Below, piece after piece: positions 1-11,077 of a stretch of 57,195 nt of DNA. The notes below the pieces were generated by a model that was not told the DNA's origin, did not search any database, and was given only the letters and a program-made list of their open reading frames with translations. Made by a program: the position numbers and the translations under genes. Source of the DNA: Amphimedon queenslandica. Its lineage: Eukaryota; Porifera; Demospongiae; Haplosclerida; Niphatidae. Each line of letters opens with the position of its first letter. Within the stretch, counting starts at the first letter, position 1. Where the stretch lies: assembly GCF_000090795.2 (NCBI RefSeq), contig NW_003546242.1, positions 1,400,984 to 1,458,178 on the forward strand, given 5' to 3'.

Positions 1-356
1 CGAGGCTTTGCCGGCAATTCCTTCACTACCACAGCCTGACCAGGCTCAGCTTCTTTAGATAATTTCTTAAGTTGAAGCAAATACAATGTTCTCCAGTCTC
101 TTACAGTGCTCGGCTTTAGATTTTTGTCTTTAAAGTGTTTAATAGCTCGTGTCACCCCATTTTCGCTAGCATACTTGCCTATCTCAGCCTTGGACTCTTG
201 GGAAATCTTCTCACTGTTATATTTTCCTCTCTTAGAACGACTCTTCTTCGCAACTGCTGCTGGCTCTTTCTCCTCCAAACTGGATACTTGATGTTGCTGA
301 CAAGAATAAACCCCATTCGTTGGCTTAAAGTTCTTCACAAAGCCATGTTCTCCTCT
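1..356 (-). CDS. Transposase N-terminal DNA-binding fragment (partial)
   Basis: Read from about 356 down to the window edge this frame stays open for about 118 codons. It gives a lysine/arginine-rich stretch (KKSRSKRGKYNSEKI), then a helix-turn-helix-like region (KAEIGKYASENGVTRAIKHF), then a segment ending in STVRDWRTLYL. This resembles the N-terminal DNA-binding part of DDE transposases that are abundant in sponge and cnidarian genomes, in the broad pogo/CENP-B-like style; the superfamily is inference. A stop lies immediately upstream at 357-359 and there is no in-frame ATG, so this is either an internal exon or a broken copy. The catalytic domain would lie beyond position 1. The 103-aa plus-strand frame at 135-446 is only its shadow. 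Confidence 0.45.
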
Positions 357-449
357 TCACTACGGACAGCTGTACTGGTCACGTGGGTTACGGTGGGTAG
401 CACTCCAGGCGACACGTGTATTCACGCTAATATTGGATGGGTTTAAATT

Positions 450-788
450 TCGTCGATTTAAGTTGGCCACGAAAATAAACGAAAATTAACCCGCCACGGA
501 AATTACGACGTGTACGGTACCGGTAACCTAGCATTGATGAACAACTCTTGTTGGAGTGTCACTGAACCAATAACAATGAAATATAGACATGCATTCCAAG
601 AAATTAATTTTATTGTGTAGTATGACTTTATTATTCTATCAGGCTGACCGTATTGTTGTATGGCGCCACAAAATAAACTAAGAACAGAAGTTTTTGGATT
701 ATTACTATTACACTTTAAAAAAACAATGAGGCGAGAGAAACCATCTATACTTCCATGTACAACATATCTCCACCTATTAAATAAAATC
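450..788. other. No gene seen
   Basis: AT-rich sequence with no convincing reading frame, repeat pair or hairpin on either strand. Confidence 0.4.
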
Positions 789-789
789 C

Positions 790-1650
790 ACTGATCAAAC
801 TAACAGTAATGAATTTCCATCCACTCCATTACGTTATGAGTTGGTGGTTACCATCAATATGCCAAAGAAAATTAGGATGAGATACACTATAATGTCTGCT
901 AGATAATGGTGCTGCCCTTTGTAATGAGGTATTGACAGGGTCAACCTCTCTCATCCACTGTTGTATGCGCGATAAGCACATTAATGCCTTGGGATTGTAA
1001 TAGCACATTAATGCCTTGGGATTGTAATACACCCTTTCACAAATTGTATCCAATTTCAGGCATATTCTTGATTGATGCTACAAATTCAAGTAAATCATTG
1101 TCAGATGTTTCAGAAAAGGCAGGTAGATCTTCAGCCATATTGTATTGCAATCTAATAGTGTCCAAAGTTCTATGACACACTAAAGAATGCAGCAATTTTT
1201 GTCAACGAGAACCCAATCTCTTTTTAAAAGTGAAGCTTATCATAATCCATTGTTACTCGTGGCCTGCCTCATTGGCCTTCACAGTGTACTCTAAGAGCAC
1301 TGTATGGAATGGACTGATTATGAATGCCTGCCTCTATATTTGTCCAAAAGTCGTAAATCTCTTTAAGGTCGTCCATCAATGTTGAAATTACAAGAGAAAG
1401 ATTTCTTTCTTCCTCTTCTATCAGGACAGATTTAATACCGTCCAAGATGTTCAAGTAACTTTAAATTGTAGCTACATTATCCTTAGCATAGCTGCTGTCT
1501 GCTACAGCCTCTGTTTTACTCAGTTGTATGACAAAATCAGATAACTGAACGAAGAAAGTCTCCATCTCTATTTTACTTTCAAATTTTTTGTAATTTATTA
1601 TTATTAAGCATAAGCCACACTTAGCTGATTGATTAGTTCTTTTCATACAT
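790..1650 (-). pseudogene. Integrase-core transposase remnant
   Basis: Minus-strand coding runs from about 1646 to 790 but changes frame several times. In order it shows a helical N-terminal part (1646-1269), a GRPRVTMDYDKLHF segment near 1235 followed by a helix-turn-helix-like KEIGFSLTKIAAFF, a stretch ending FVASIKNMPEIGYNL near 1050, then RIQQWMREVDP and SHPNFLWHIDGNHQLI near 840. The last motif carries the first catalytic Asp of a widespread animal integrase-core family whose members have LWHxDGxHKLIRW. In-frame stops (for example after GYNL and after HQLIT) and at least two frameshifts make it dead. It ends around 790, so the second Asp and the Glu are absent. The family match is from memory; the frame changes are seen directly. 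Confidence 0.6.
975..1028. repeat. Tandem duplication, 27-bp unit x2
   Basis: Units 975-1001 and 1002-1028 are identical. 27 bp is nine codons, so the duplication keeps frame inside the integrase-like remnant and repeats a nine-residue block. Confidence 0.9.
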
Positions 1651-1998
1651 TAATTTTTAGCTATAGACAACAACTTAATCTACTTCTTTGCCCATTTTTG
1701 CGCCATACAAACATGCTATTATGTTTACACCAGTGAACTATATAACAGATAAAATAGATCCTAGTATGAGAAATCAGTGCATAACACTTCTTAGTAGGTA
1801 ATTAACTGACTGTCGCTAATAGACTTACTTCAATTGGCAGTGAAACACCACCTTCATTAATTTTCTCTTCCTATCTTCTTCCAATTTGCTTCATAATTTC
1901 TCCTATACGAAGACATCTATTGAGCAAAAGATATCACCTGTACACAAGTACATTTTTAATAAAATATGTCTGAATCAAGAAATATCCGCCATAATTAT
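1651..1998. other. No gene seen
   Basis: AT-rich interval with many stops in all frames. It may include the decayed 5' flank of the adjacent minus-strand transposase, but nothing identifiable remains. Confidence 0.35.
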
Positions 1999-2060
1999 CC
2001 ATTTAATGTTGGTCCTACGGTGGGCCTAAAATGTGCCCACCGTGGGACAACATTAAATGG
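1999..2060. repeat. Near-perfect inverted repeat (hairpin)
   Basis: The left arm at 1999-2025 starts CCATTTAATGTTG and the right arm at 2035-2060 ends CAACATTAAATGG. They pair over 26-27 bp with one slip and a loop of about 9 bases. The small size and the symmetry suggest a minimal foldback/MITE relic. It could form a stable cruciform or a hairpin RNA. Confidence 0.8.
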
Positions 2061-2426
2061 CTGCTAACTTTAAAATCTTTCAATACTAAATCAAAATGCC
2101 AGGTTCAGTACATGCACACTCATACAGATGACATCTGTTCAAAAATTGAAAGTAATTCTATGGCTAGATTTATAGAAAAATGTTCCTACCAGGTGTTGAT
2201 AGACGTAACTTTGCCGTATTATGAGAGATGATAGCATGAAATTCATTTCCTTAGCTATTTCATACAATACTAGTTACCTGGGAAACACAGTGAAGCAACA
2301 ATTGGATTGAAATTTGTCCAATGTAAAACACTAACTGACAATAACTACTAACTACTAGCTGCTGTCTCCCTAAAAGAGCTTTTGACCGTTGATTTTACAA
2401 CTATGTAACCTCAAAAGTAGATAATA

Positions 2427-2960
2427 CCGTAGGTCAGGATATATTTTTGGCTGCAATTATTCACGGTCATAAAAACATTTCAAATGAAAACCATGAAAAC
2501 CAAGGTGTTATTTTAATTGAAAACGGCGCGATAGTGAAGGAAAGCACCTTGCTGCAGTGTTCTTGAGCTGTTGTTCTTGTATCACTAAGCCTTGGGCTCT
2601 TCGGAGCTGCTATACCGGTTTTTTTAAGAACTAGCGCCTCGCCATATTTTGGGACTCTCCACCCATTTTAGTTCGTGTTTATTGACTTGGGTGTGGTTTA
2701 CTATCACCAGCACGCGGACCAGCAAGAATTTGCAGCAAAGAGGCTGAAAGAAGTCTGAGGTAGTGGTCCATACAAGAAGTTAAATAAGGACTCGCTATTG
2801 GTGAATGGCTCCACTATAGCTGCAAAAGAACATAGGAATAGCTGAACACTAAACACGTGGTGTTAATTGACATAGCAACGCTCTAACAGTTTCCATGGTT
2901 TTTTATAGAATTTTTTATGACCACAAATAATTGCAGCTGCAAATATATCCCGACCTACGG
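2427..2960. mobile_element. Non-autonomous TIR element (MITE), about 534 bp
   Basis: The two ends are inverted copies over about 70 bp: the left starts CCGTAGGTCAGGATATATTT and the right end reads as CCGTAGGTCGGGATATATTT on the complement, with further similarity through a CTGCAATTATT block. TA dinucleotides flank both ends (2425-2426 and 2961-2962), consistent with a TA target duplication. The interior has no transposase frame. The superfamily cannot be set from this copy. Confidence 0.7.
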
Positions 2961-3058
2961 TAATTAGAAGAGATTGTCCTACTGGCTATAAGGTCTGCTT
3001 TATCATGTTATGGGCATGGCTATATTAGCATGCGGAAAACCGTAAATATTAGAGTTAA

Positions 3059-3880
3059 AGGGATAGGAAACTTCCTTTCGCAGGAAATTGTGCTAACTTC
3101 CCATCCCATATTCATTCTTTCCTAATGGTCCGTAAATTTCATTTTTATAGTGAGCATTGGTGGCTAGTCTGTGATGTAGCAGGTCTTTCTCATCGTCTTT
3201 CAGCCTCTTCAGGTCCAATGTATTAACTTAAAAATGAACTTGTAATAGAGCAATGTCTGCGTACTTCCTTTATTCCAGGTATCCCATGTTTGTTTCATTA
3301 CTTAGCTTCTCAAAATTAGAATGTTGATGATGCATCACTTTACTTTATGTGTCTTGAACTAAACTTTTTTGAGGCACTTAGAGTATTTTAAAACTACTGC
3401 TAATGGGTGGAAGACCAGGGATAGTTCATCAATTTTCTGTAAATGTGGCTCTTGAGGCACTTGAAATAGGCGTGTAGAAGCAAAACACAGCAAATTTGCT
3501 CAATTTATGTGTAAAACACCACGGAAGTGACGTACAGAACTGCTTTAAGTCGAAAGACCTGGAGGACTACTTGTAGAAATGGTGTATATTGCCAGTCATT
3601 AAGTATTTAGAAACATTTGAGATACAGATGTGAAACAGCAAAGCAAAAATATTGGCATCATTTTATGAAGATGTGGTGTTTTATAAAGCAGGCATACTGG
3701 CCTATTACAGCTTTTATTGAAGTACTGTTCTGGAGTAACAATTACATAACATAAATTTTTTAAAAAAGGCTTTTATCAGATAGAGACGGTAAAAAATATC
3801 AGCCCAGACAGCTAATCATTCTGTTGCTAGGCTACAATATACACTAAATTGAAATCCGCAATCGAAAGTTTCCTATCCCT
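3059..3880. mobile_element. Candidate TIR element, about 820 bp
   Basis: The ends share an inverted AGGGATAGGAAACTT, with weaker pairing continuing for about 20 bp more (TTTCG…GGAAATT against CGATTGCGGATTT). No coding was found inside. No clear target duplication is visible, so the boundaries are tentative. Confidence 0.5.
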
Positions 3881-3920
3881 GTAGACACTAATATCAATTA
3901 GAAAATGGTAATAATAACAC

Positions 3921-4035
3921 ACTTATGTGCAATTTGTGATCTTCTTGTGCTATTTCTGCTAATTTCAAGCTGTTTGCTGTCATCATTTTGCTACTTTTAC
4001 CACTCTTTTTCAAAACAATCAATCTTTGCTCTTTG
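3921..4035 (-). repeat. Dispersed repeat, copy 1 (inverted relative to 21651-21757)
   Basis: The complement of this segment matches 21651-21757 over about 100 bp, including AAAATGATGACAGCAAACAG and a shared ATCACAAATTGCA. The plus-strand frame at 3905-4135 overlaps it and is probably not a gene. Confidence 0.7.
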
Positions 4036-4806
4036 TTGCTCATTTACTAAGGCCACCCCAATCATGGCTGCAGAAAGATTAGGATTATCAGCAGGTCTCA
4101 TAGATCTAGATCAAAATAATTTAAGTCATAAATAGTTCAGATTGCTTTGTAGCAGTTTAAACTAGTATAGAAGCTGGAAGGCATGACTCAGTTGCAATTC
4201 CACACAAGCAGCAATACCATCACCCTCCTATGGGCAATATCTCTAGGTGTAGAACATTCATCACAAAAAAAGCTTGAAGTTTACTTAGCATGCGCAGTAT
4301 AACAAAACGACACTTGGCTGCCTGCTATTCACAACAACATGTCTGCAGACCTGTGGGCATGTCTGGTAATACAAGAAGCAGACCTCGCAGCTCCTTTGAT
4401 CCATGTCACTAGTATACTTTATATCTTTTTTATTAGCATGCATTGTATATGACTATTGTATATATACTTTACATGACACTGGCAGTTTTAGCAGATGTCT
4501 GCTGGGATATAAAGCACTACTATTTGTGTTAACAATTTTTAATATTTAAAATAAACATGTGACTTCATAGTAAAATGGCTACTGCTTTTAGTACTTGCTC
4601 CTCACTTGGCTCCTCGACTACCTCTTGCTCTTCAGCCTCTTCCGAAGATGTTTCTACAGGGTCAGAACCTCCCCTAAAAATAAAGAAATGTAGATCAGAT
4701 GTATGGCAGTTCTTTCACTTAATCAAAGTGGGAGGCGCTGCAAAAGTGTCTACTATGTCTGCCAGCTGACAAGCGTTTGTCTTACCATGGTGGAACGTCC
4801 AACCTC

Positions 4807-4878
4807 AGAAACATCTCCTGGTACGGCCTAGTTTAGGTTACAAGAAACATCTCCTGGTACGGCCTAGTTTAGGTTACA
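4807..4878. repeat. Tandem duplication, 36-bp unit x2
   Basis: 4807-4842 and 4843-4878 are identical. The duplication starts inside the BED-finger coding trace of the hAT remnant, adding 12 codons. Confidence 0.9.
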
Positions 4879-6107
4879 AGCAATCAAGATAAGAAACAAA
4901 GTACCTTCTTTGACTTTGCATAGCATTAAAAATGTTAAGTGGAAAGGTCAAAATAAATTGCTAACCTCATTACAGAGATGATATATAGTGATTTTTGTCC
5001 TCTTCCACAAGTTGAAGGTAAAAATTTGTTGAACATTTTGCAGTTTCTAGAAACAGGATATAAGATACCAAGTGCTGTACATTTTAGCACTCTAGTTCAC
5101 CAAAAGCACCAACCTGCAATTAGTAAGCTGAAAGAAGTTCTACAGAAAGAAGCCAAGAGTGTTTCCCTTACTACTGACATCTGGACAGGCATAGCAAATG
5201 ACGCTTACCTCACTGTGTCTGCTCACTTCATTTCAACAGACTCGACTCTATATTCAGTAGTAGTGTTGTGTACATCTGCTTTTCTTCAACGACACACAGG
5301 AGTTGATATCTCTCACAAATTGGTTTATGTTACTGAAGAATTTAGTATCAGTAACAAGATAGACTGTATTGTACATGACAAAGGTTCCAATATGGTGATG
5401 TGTATGAGATTACTCAATGAAGAAAGGAACATGAATAGTTTACGCAGCTCCGCCCACTGTTTACAACTCTGCATTAACTCAAGTTTGTTATCAGTGTCAA
5501 CGATGATTGCTCAAGCAAAGAAGCTTGTCACTCATTTCTATTGTCTTAGCTTCTGAAGCTCTGAAAGCACGTCAAAGACAGATGGGTGTAGACTAAAAAG
5601 AAGCTTATTCAATCTTGTAGTACTCGTTGGAAATTTTATGAATATTTTGGCAGTCCTTTCTGATGATACAGTAACCAAAAGAATTGAGATATCAGGATTT
5701 GAAATCTGAGTATTTGGCTCATATGTAAGAACTTGTGGAGATACGGAAGCCTTTTCAGGTGGCTACAACCTTTCTCCAATACGAACATAATAGTTCCTTG
5801 TCCTGCATAATACCTATTATTTATGGTCTTGACATCAATGTCCAGCCACAACCAGATGATTCTGTAACTATTCATCAAGTTAAAGCAAAAATTTGTCAAG
5901 AACTCCAAACTTGGTGGAAGCTAGACAACTGGGATGTAAACAGTTTGATGTCATTGCTCCTGTTTTAGACCCAACTGAATAGTGAAGAAATAGCATCTGT
6001 CAAAGGAGAGATTTAAGAACGACTTACCCGCCTGCCCACTGCTTCTACTACTAATACTCAAGATGAAACAAGTCAAAGTACACACACAAGAGTTACCATG
6101 CATGATC

Positions 6108-8100
6108 CATGAATGATGGGTATCAGGCCTGGACCAGTCTTCTATAATGGTCCAGCATCAACGGCCATCACTGCTGAATCGAGGCTGTTGCTCTAGCCTG
6201 GACCAGTATCTATTTCAGTCCTGATGTAGTCATGGCTAATATTGTAATGTCTGTTCATCAGCACTGGTCCAGGCTGTTATCAGTACTGAATCAGATCGAT
6301 GCTTTTCAAGATGGCAGCTCCGCGTGGACTATCTAACATGTTTTTTTTAATTATCTTCATCTGTCTCTTTCAGAAAAATCTTGTTGGCTGTATACACTAG
6401 GGCTAAATCACTGGATGTTATGTGAGTACTGTGGACTACATTAAAGGTAATAGTATTTTTAGGCTATAGTTTCAACCATTAAGTATAATACAGTGATACA
6501 TCAGTATGATACACGAGATTTTGAGTAAAAAGTAGGTACTTGTAGATGCACAATCAAGCTAAATAGATTGAGTAGAACATGACTGGAATGTAAAACCACT
6601 GACACCTTCTACTTAAAGTTGACAACATCTCGCACACAAAATCTATATGACACAAAGGTAGAGACCTGGGTTTATGAGGAATTATGAAACAGGTATAAAC
6701 TGAACAAAATTACATTATAATAAATTTAGGTTATTATTGAGAGATTAATGACTTAAAGTTTACTTGCTTATTGTTAGAAGTACACCTTTCATTATGGATT
6801 CTCCTTTCACTTTCTAGTATTGAGCATAGCAGTGAAACAACCAGTACACCTTTCTGGTAATAATCATGACACTAGTAAAGAAGATGAGCACTACATGTGA
6901 TTCTAATTATATTTTTAATTAGGGTGAATGTGTTAGTGATCATGATAATGAAGATATTGTACTGACAGACTTGAGAATGATAGTAACAAGTCTGTTGAAA
7001 TAGTTTATTGATTGTGTTTAATTATTACTTTTCTTTAGAATTTCAAGATACACCTGATGTGGAAGATTGTTCTGGAAATTATCAATGTATTAGGTGCCCC
7101 TTTAATTTATACTTATTAATTCACCAATGCCACTTGTATACATTATATAGTTACCTTATCTAAGTTTCAAGACAAGAATAATCTTTGGTTCATTTATTTT
7201 CATGTGAAAAGCTAAATTCATTATTGAGGTTGTGATGAACTGAATCTTCATTGTTTAAAGCTCCTGTTAACTGAGGTTAGTTTAATCATGTTTTAATTTA
7301 TTATCATCATCTGTCATTATAGTTCACTTCAAATGGCATTGAAGTTTTTGTGAACCTGCCTTCAACTTTTACTCAAATTGCTTTGCCTCCTTAGAGAAAT
7401 CTGCTTCATCATGCTGGCTAAGAAAGGTATGTAGCTCCTTTGCTTATGTAGAATTTGTGCTACATTATGACCAGGAACCTTTGAAAGATTTGCTTTACTA
7501 CATGGAACCCGAGAGTTCATTAATGTTGGAGGTTTTTGGAAATTAATTTCTCAGTAAAATAAGTTTATTAATTTTAGTGCCTTCTTAATTTTATGGCTCT
7601 TTAGGTGTCTTAACTTGCAGAACATGAAGTGTCTTGCTTGAGAAGCATTGGTAGATTACAATGAAGAAAACAATGCTGATATTTTTATTTTAAAAATGCG
7701 ATGCAACAGTGATGGGAGCGTACGTTTACCTGTTGAGTTTAATTTTTTGACATGTGCCATCCATTTTTTATCTCACTAATTTTGTAACACACATCTGTTT
7801 ACTCTTTCTTTTGCTCTTTACATGATTTTTTAATTTTTTGTTTAGCTAAAATCTATTTTTGGCTCAAATAATAATTCCATATCATTTTCAATTAATAATG
7901 AAGAATAATTAGGTACTAATTCACGGTAACAGGAAGTACCTCATAATGAGGATTATTGAATGTCGTAATTGTTGTTGGATCAGGCCTAGCACCAGCATTA
8001 ATCCTGGCTAATTCGTCAATATTGGATCAGGACATTGCCTCCAATCCTCGGTCGAGGCTTAATTATCAGTAATGATTCAGGCCTGTAGCAGGACTGGTCC
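6108..8100. mobile_element. Uncharacterised insertion in hAT remnant, about 2 kb
   Basis: The hAT reading frame is interrupted between about 6100 and 8100. The ends carry inverted GGACCAGTC-type sequence: GGACCAGTCTTCTATA near 6133, and a complement near 8100 reading GGACCAGTCCTGCTACA. CTGGACCAG and ACTGGTCC variants cluster at both ends (6130-6290 and 7980-8105), like subterminal repeats. The interior is AT-rich with no recognisable transposase. The exact edges are uncertain. Confidence 0.45.
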
Positions 8101-8536
8101 ACGTTCTAACTCTTCAGCATGTATAGCAGTTACATCAGCTACTTCAGCTTTAGATATTTTATTGGGCCCAGAAGAAAACATTAGATTTTCCAACCTTGAG
8201 GAAGAAACTGAAACTTGCTTGAAAACACCCCAGGAAGAAAAACCAATTGCTTGAACTGGTAAAAAGACAACCATACTCGTTTTATCCATTTAGCTGAGCT
8301 TTCAAGGTCAATAATGTCAGTTCCAGCTACTTCAGCATCAGCAGAAAATCTATTTTCTATTGTGGCCGAGAAGGTCAACCCATCATCGGGTCCGTTCACG
8401 GTCCGTGTAAGTTTTCCGGGCGGGTATCCGTCCGGAACCTGCCCGGGTGAAGACTTCCCGTGCGGATGTCCTTCCGGATTATGCTCAATAAATATTATGA
8501 GTCACGTGATATAATAATATGTGTGGCTATTATAAA

Positions 8537-9330
8537 ATGGCAGTTGCAGGTGAAGGTCAAGGTGATGATCATGCTCATACAACACAATACAAGCCAGAGC
8601 TCTGGTACAAGAGACATCGTTTTCAGTATTGTTAGTTTAGGAGAAAGTATTGTTGCAAAGGCAACTGAATTGGTTAACCAAGATGATGATGTTGAGGAGT
8701 TTTAGTCTCGCTAGCCAGACCATTCCCCAGCCTACAGTCATTGCCAATGACTGTAGGCTGGGGAAATGGTCTGGCTAGCGAGACTAGAGGAGGCTGAAGG
8801 TAGCATTCATTATTATTATTGTTGTTGTTCAGTTTGCTTTCCTTTGTTTATTATTATTATCATGGTCTCTCTGACTGTTGAACGTTTGTTTTCATTTTTA
8901 TTATTAGTTGAGCGAAATTGTCTTTACAATTTTTATTATTCTTTTAGATTTGGTAGAGCGGGGGCATAAAATTCAGGCAAAGGTGAAGAAGAGAGTATCA
9001 AAGGCTACAAGTAGTAAAGTAGGAAAGAAAGTTCAGAGCACAGTGCAGGTAACACACTCTAATGGTAAAGCTTCATCACACTTTTCATCATAGATCAGTT
9101 ACTGTCATATCATAATGATAGTGACTCCTAATACAAAAGGAGTTGGCTTCAGAAAGGATTCTGCAATGTACGAGGTTGATTTGTTAAAAAGTGATGCACA
9201 TGGTGATGTAGTATCGAAGATTAGTGCAACACAGGTGCTGTATTATGATAAATGAATAACAATTAATCCTCATCTATAGGTTCTGGATGAGTTTGATGAT
9301 AATAGTTTAGAACACAACTGAGTATTAAGG
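8537..9330 (+). CDS. Possible small spliced gene within the long-TIR element
   Basis: Several short open segments could be exons. An ATG at 8537 gives a short frame with QYKPELWYKRHRFQ; an overlapping frame gives ESIVAKATELVNQDDDVEE, cut at about 8702 by the palindrome. A basic exon at 8947-9047 (LVERGHKIQAKVKKRVSK…) ends in CAG followed by GTAACA. A segment from 9132 to about 9233 (NTKGVGFRKDSAMYEVDL…) also ends in CAG/GT, and 9279-9321 gives LDEFDDNSLEHN and a stop. The product is not recognised: basic middle, acidic tail. Splice sites are inferred only, and the two overlapping frames near 8600 are unresolved. Confidence 0.3.
8703..8786. mobile_element. Palindromic MITE, 84 bp
   Basis: Arms of about 41 bp pair with a one-base centre and a single extra A. 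The left arm starts TAGTCTCGCTAGCCAGACC and the right arm is its complement, ending GAGACTA. GAGGAG occurs on both sides (about 8695-8700 and 8787-8792), a likely target duplication, so it inserted into the coding trace around it. Confidence 0.8.
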
Positions 9331-10039
9331 CAGTCTATATTACCACTTATTAATAACTGTTCAATAATCATTTATTCAATTTCAATAAGGGTTTGTGTCA
9401 CTTTTACGTCTCTTGAGTCCAAGCTCCTTTAACTTTAGTTTTAGCAAGGACAAACTATTATATAATATATGGACAATGCAATTATTTGTACTTTGACTAT
9501 TACCTTCTCTTTATACCACACTGTACTTCAATTGCTTTCAAATATCTTTATAAGTATCAGTTCCAAATATAAAATTGGTCATTTATAAAATCTATATAAT
9601 TATTATAATTTTCACACTGCTATTCCATGGAATTAATAGGCATTTTTACTTATGAAAAGTTAACTTGAATTAATTAATTACGCGTCTGTTCCTTCCAGTT
9701 AATTAATTTAAATGGACCCGCAATTTCACCCGGGCAAGTTCCTGACGGATACCCGCCCGGGAAACTTACCCGGACTGTGAACGGACCCATTGACGGGTTG
9801 ACCCTCTCGGTCACCATAATTTCTAATGCTGGTCTTACTGTGAGCAAGTTGAGAGCATGTTTAAGCCCTGAAACAGTGGATTCTTTGGTATTGTTAAGTA
9901 AGAATCCTATCTTTTCAAAGAAGTTTTTTTGAAAGCATTGTTATTATAACAGGAAGTGGGGTGTGGTTTAGTCAAACAAAGGTTGACCTTCGTTTTATAA
10001 AAATTAAACTTCGAAGGTTAGAAATTTACCTTCGTTTAT

Positions 10040-10960
10040 ACCCTAATTAGGAACATCAATCTAATTCATCTACATGGGCTCACAACACTTCTGGTATGCA
10101 ACGGTGCTTCATCAAATCTCTTCGTGCTGAAAGCAACTCATGGTCATTTTGGTCTTCATTCAATTTCAAACGGTATGTCACTGATATACTATGAACCTCT
10201 AAAAACTAACATTAAAGTTAGTATTGTTGCGTTTTGTGATTGCAATCTTGTTTAAACTTGTTAATTGTTAAGCTACTTTTTGCATATACATATTTCACAA
10301 TTACCTAACTAGCCTAGTGAATGTAGTTCCTTTATACAGAAAGTGATGATACATTCGCTGTACAACCAGACATAATAAGCCCATTTGCTGTACCAAACAT
10401 TATTTACTGGCTGATATGTCCCACTCATCAAGTATATAATCATATTAACAGAATTCACTTTCCATAACTGACTTCTTTTCACTTGATGTAGCTAAGGAAC
10501 ATGAACAACGCTTTATTATTTCCTTCTAAATCAGGACGTACAAAAGAGTTCATACTACAGGAAGTGTCATTTGGGTGGAAATCTATTCTTGATTTGTGGG
10601 AAGAAGAATGTAGAAGGATTAGCAATGGTGAAACTAGGATTGTGCCTAAGGCAAATGAAGTATATATAATTTTTTGGACAAAACTTAACGTAACTCCAGC
10701 AAAAATCATGCAGGTTTATCTGATTACTGTAATGAGTTTATTATTTTAGCAAAAACATGTACTTCCAGAGTTATTACATCACATTTAAGAAATGACTGCC
10801 AAGAAGGAATGCATCAAACTCATAAAATGTTAGAAGCATGTAATAAGATATTCGACAATTGTTTTCTTTCACAGTCAAGAGTTGTCAGCATGAATTTAGA
10901 AGTTTTAAAATCTGTAGATGAAGGGTATTAAGTTTTTAGTAATTGGTTTACAAGTAAACA
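10040..10960 (+). pseudogene. P-like (RNase H-fold) transposase fragment
   Basis: Exon-like segments follow one another. TTLLVCNGASSNLFVLKATH (near 10090) ends before GTATGTC. FAVQPDIISPF…LICPTHQ (about 10340-10430) ends before GTATATAA. 10496-10710 gives LRNMNNALLFPS, VSFGWKSILDLWEEECRR and WTKLNVTPAKIMQ before a GTTTATC donor. A frameshifted tail has MLEACNKIFDNCFLSQSRV (10800-10880). The segments match in order a metazoan P-element-like transposase family, to which the copy at 36590-39160 also belongs. The CNGASSN motif has Asn where relatives I know have the catalytic Asp (CDGASSN). The N-terminal half is missing. Confidence 0.65.
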
Positions 10961-11077
10961 GAGGTATATATTTTCACAGATTAACAATTACTTTATAATT
11001 ATATATAGGCTCAAGTTTCAAATATGCTGACTCAAAACAAAGTTTTAGAATGGCAAAGTTAGCTATATTCATGATCC

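Larger units (their letters stand above)
8364..9811. mobile_element. Long-TIR element inserted in hAT C-terminal domain
   Basis: The left end (8364 to about 8455) and right end (about 9725-9811) are inverted copies of about 90 bp with only scattered differences, including GGTCAACCC, GGGTCCGTTCAC, GGGCGGGTATCCGTC and GCCCGGGTGAA. They interrupt the hAT C-terminus exactly between FSIV and TIISNAGL. No obvious target duplication remains. The GC-rich ends contrast with the AT-rich surroundings. The interior carries possible exons and a palindromic insertion. Confidence 0.8.
4575..9931 (+). pseudogene. hAT transposase (ZBED-like), split by insertions
   Basis: Three pieces of one hAT transposase lie in order. 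Piece 1 (4575-6090) starts MATAFSTCSS, has a decayed BED zinc finger near 4700-4830 (KRLSYHGGTSNLRN in a shifted frame), then 4978-5556 with SLTTDIWTG (first catalytic Asp), RHTGVDI, VHDKGSNMV (second Asp) and AHCLQLCIN. It continues frameshifted through KPFQVATTFLQYEHNSSLSC near 5740-5800. Piece 2 (about 8102-8363) has SALDILLGPEE and SVPATSASAENLFSIV, the start of the C-terminal dimerisation domain. Piece 3 (9812-9931) resumes with NAGLTVSKLRACLSPETVD and ends at a TGA near 9931. Insertions of about 2.0 kb and 1.45 kb separate the pieces. Stops and frameshifts are scattered throughout. In life such proteins cut and paste hAT elements with 8-bp target duplications. Confidence 0.8.

Noticed and set aside
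135-446. 103-aa plus-strand ORF
   Set aside because: Shadow of the minus-strand transposase fragment, whose frame has helix-turn-helix-like sequence.
3905-4135. 76-aa plus-strand ORF
   Set aside because: Overlaps the dispersed repeat on the opposite strand; no motif.
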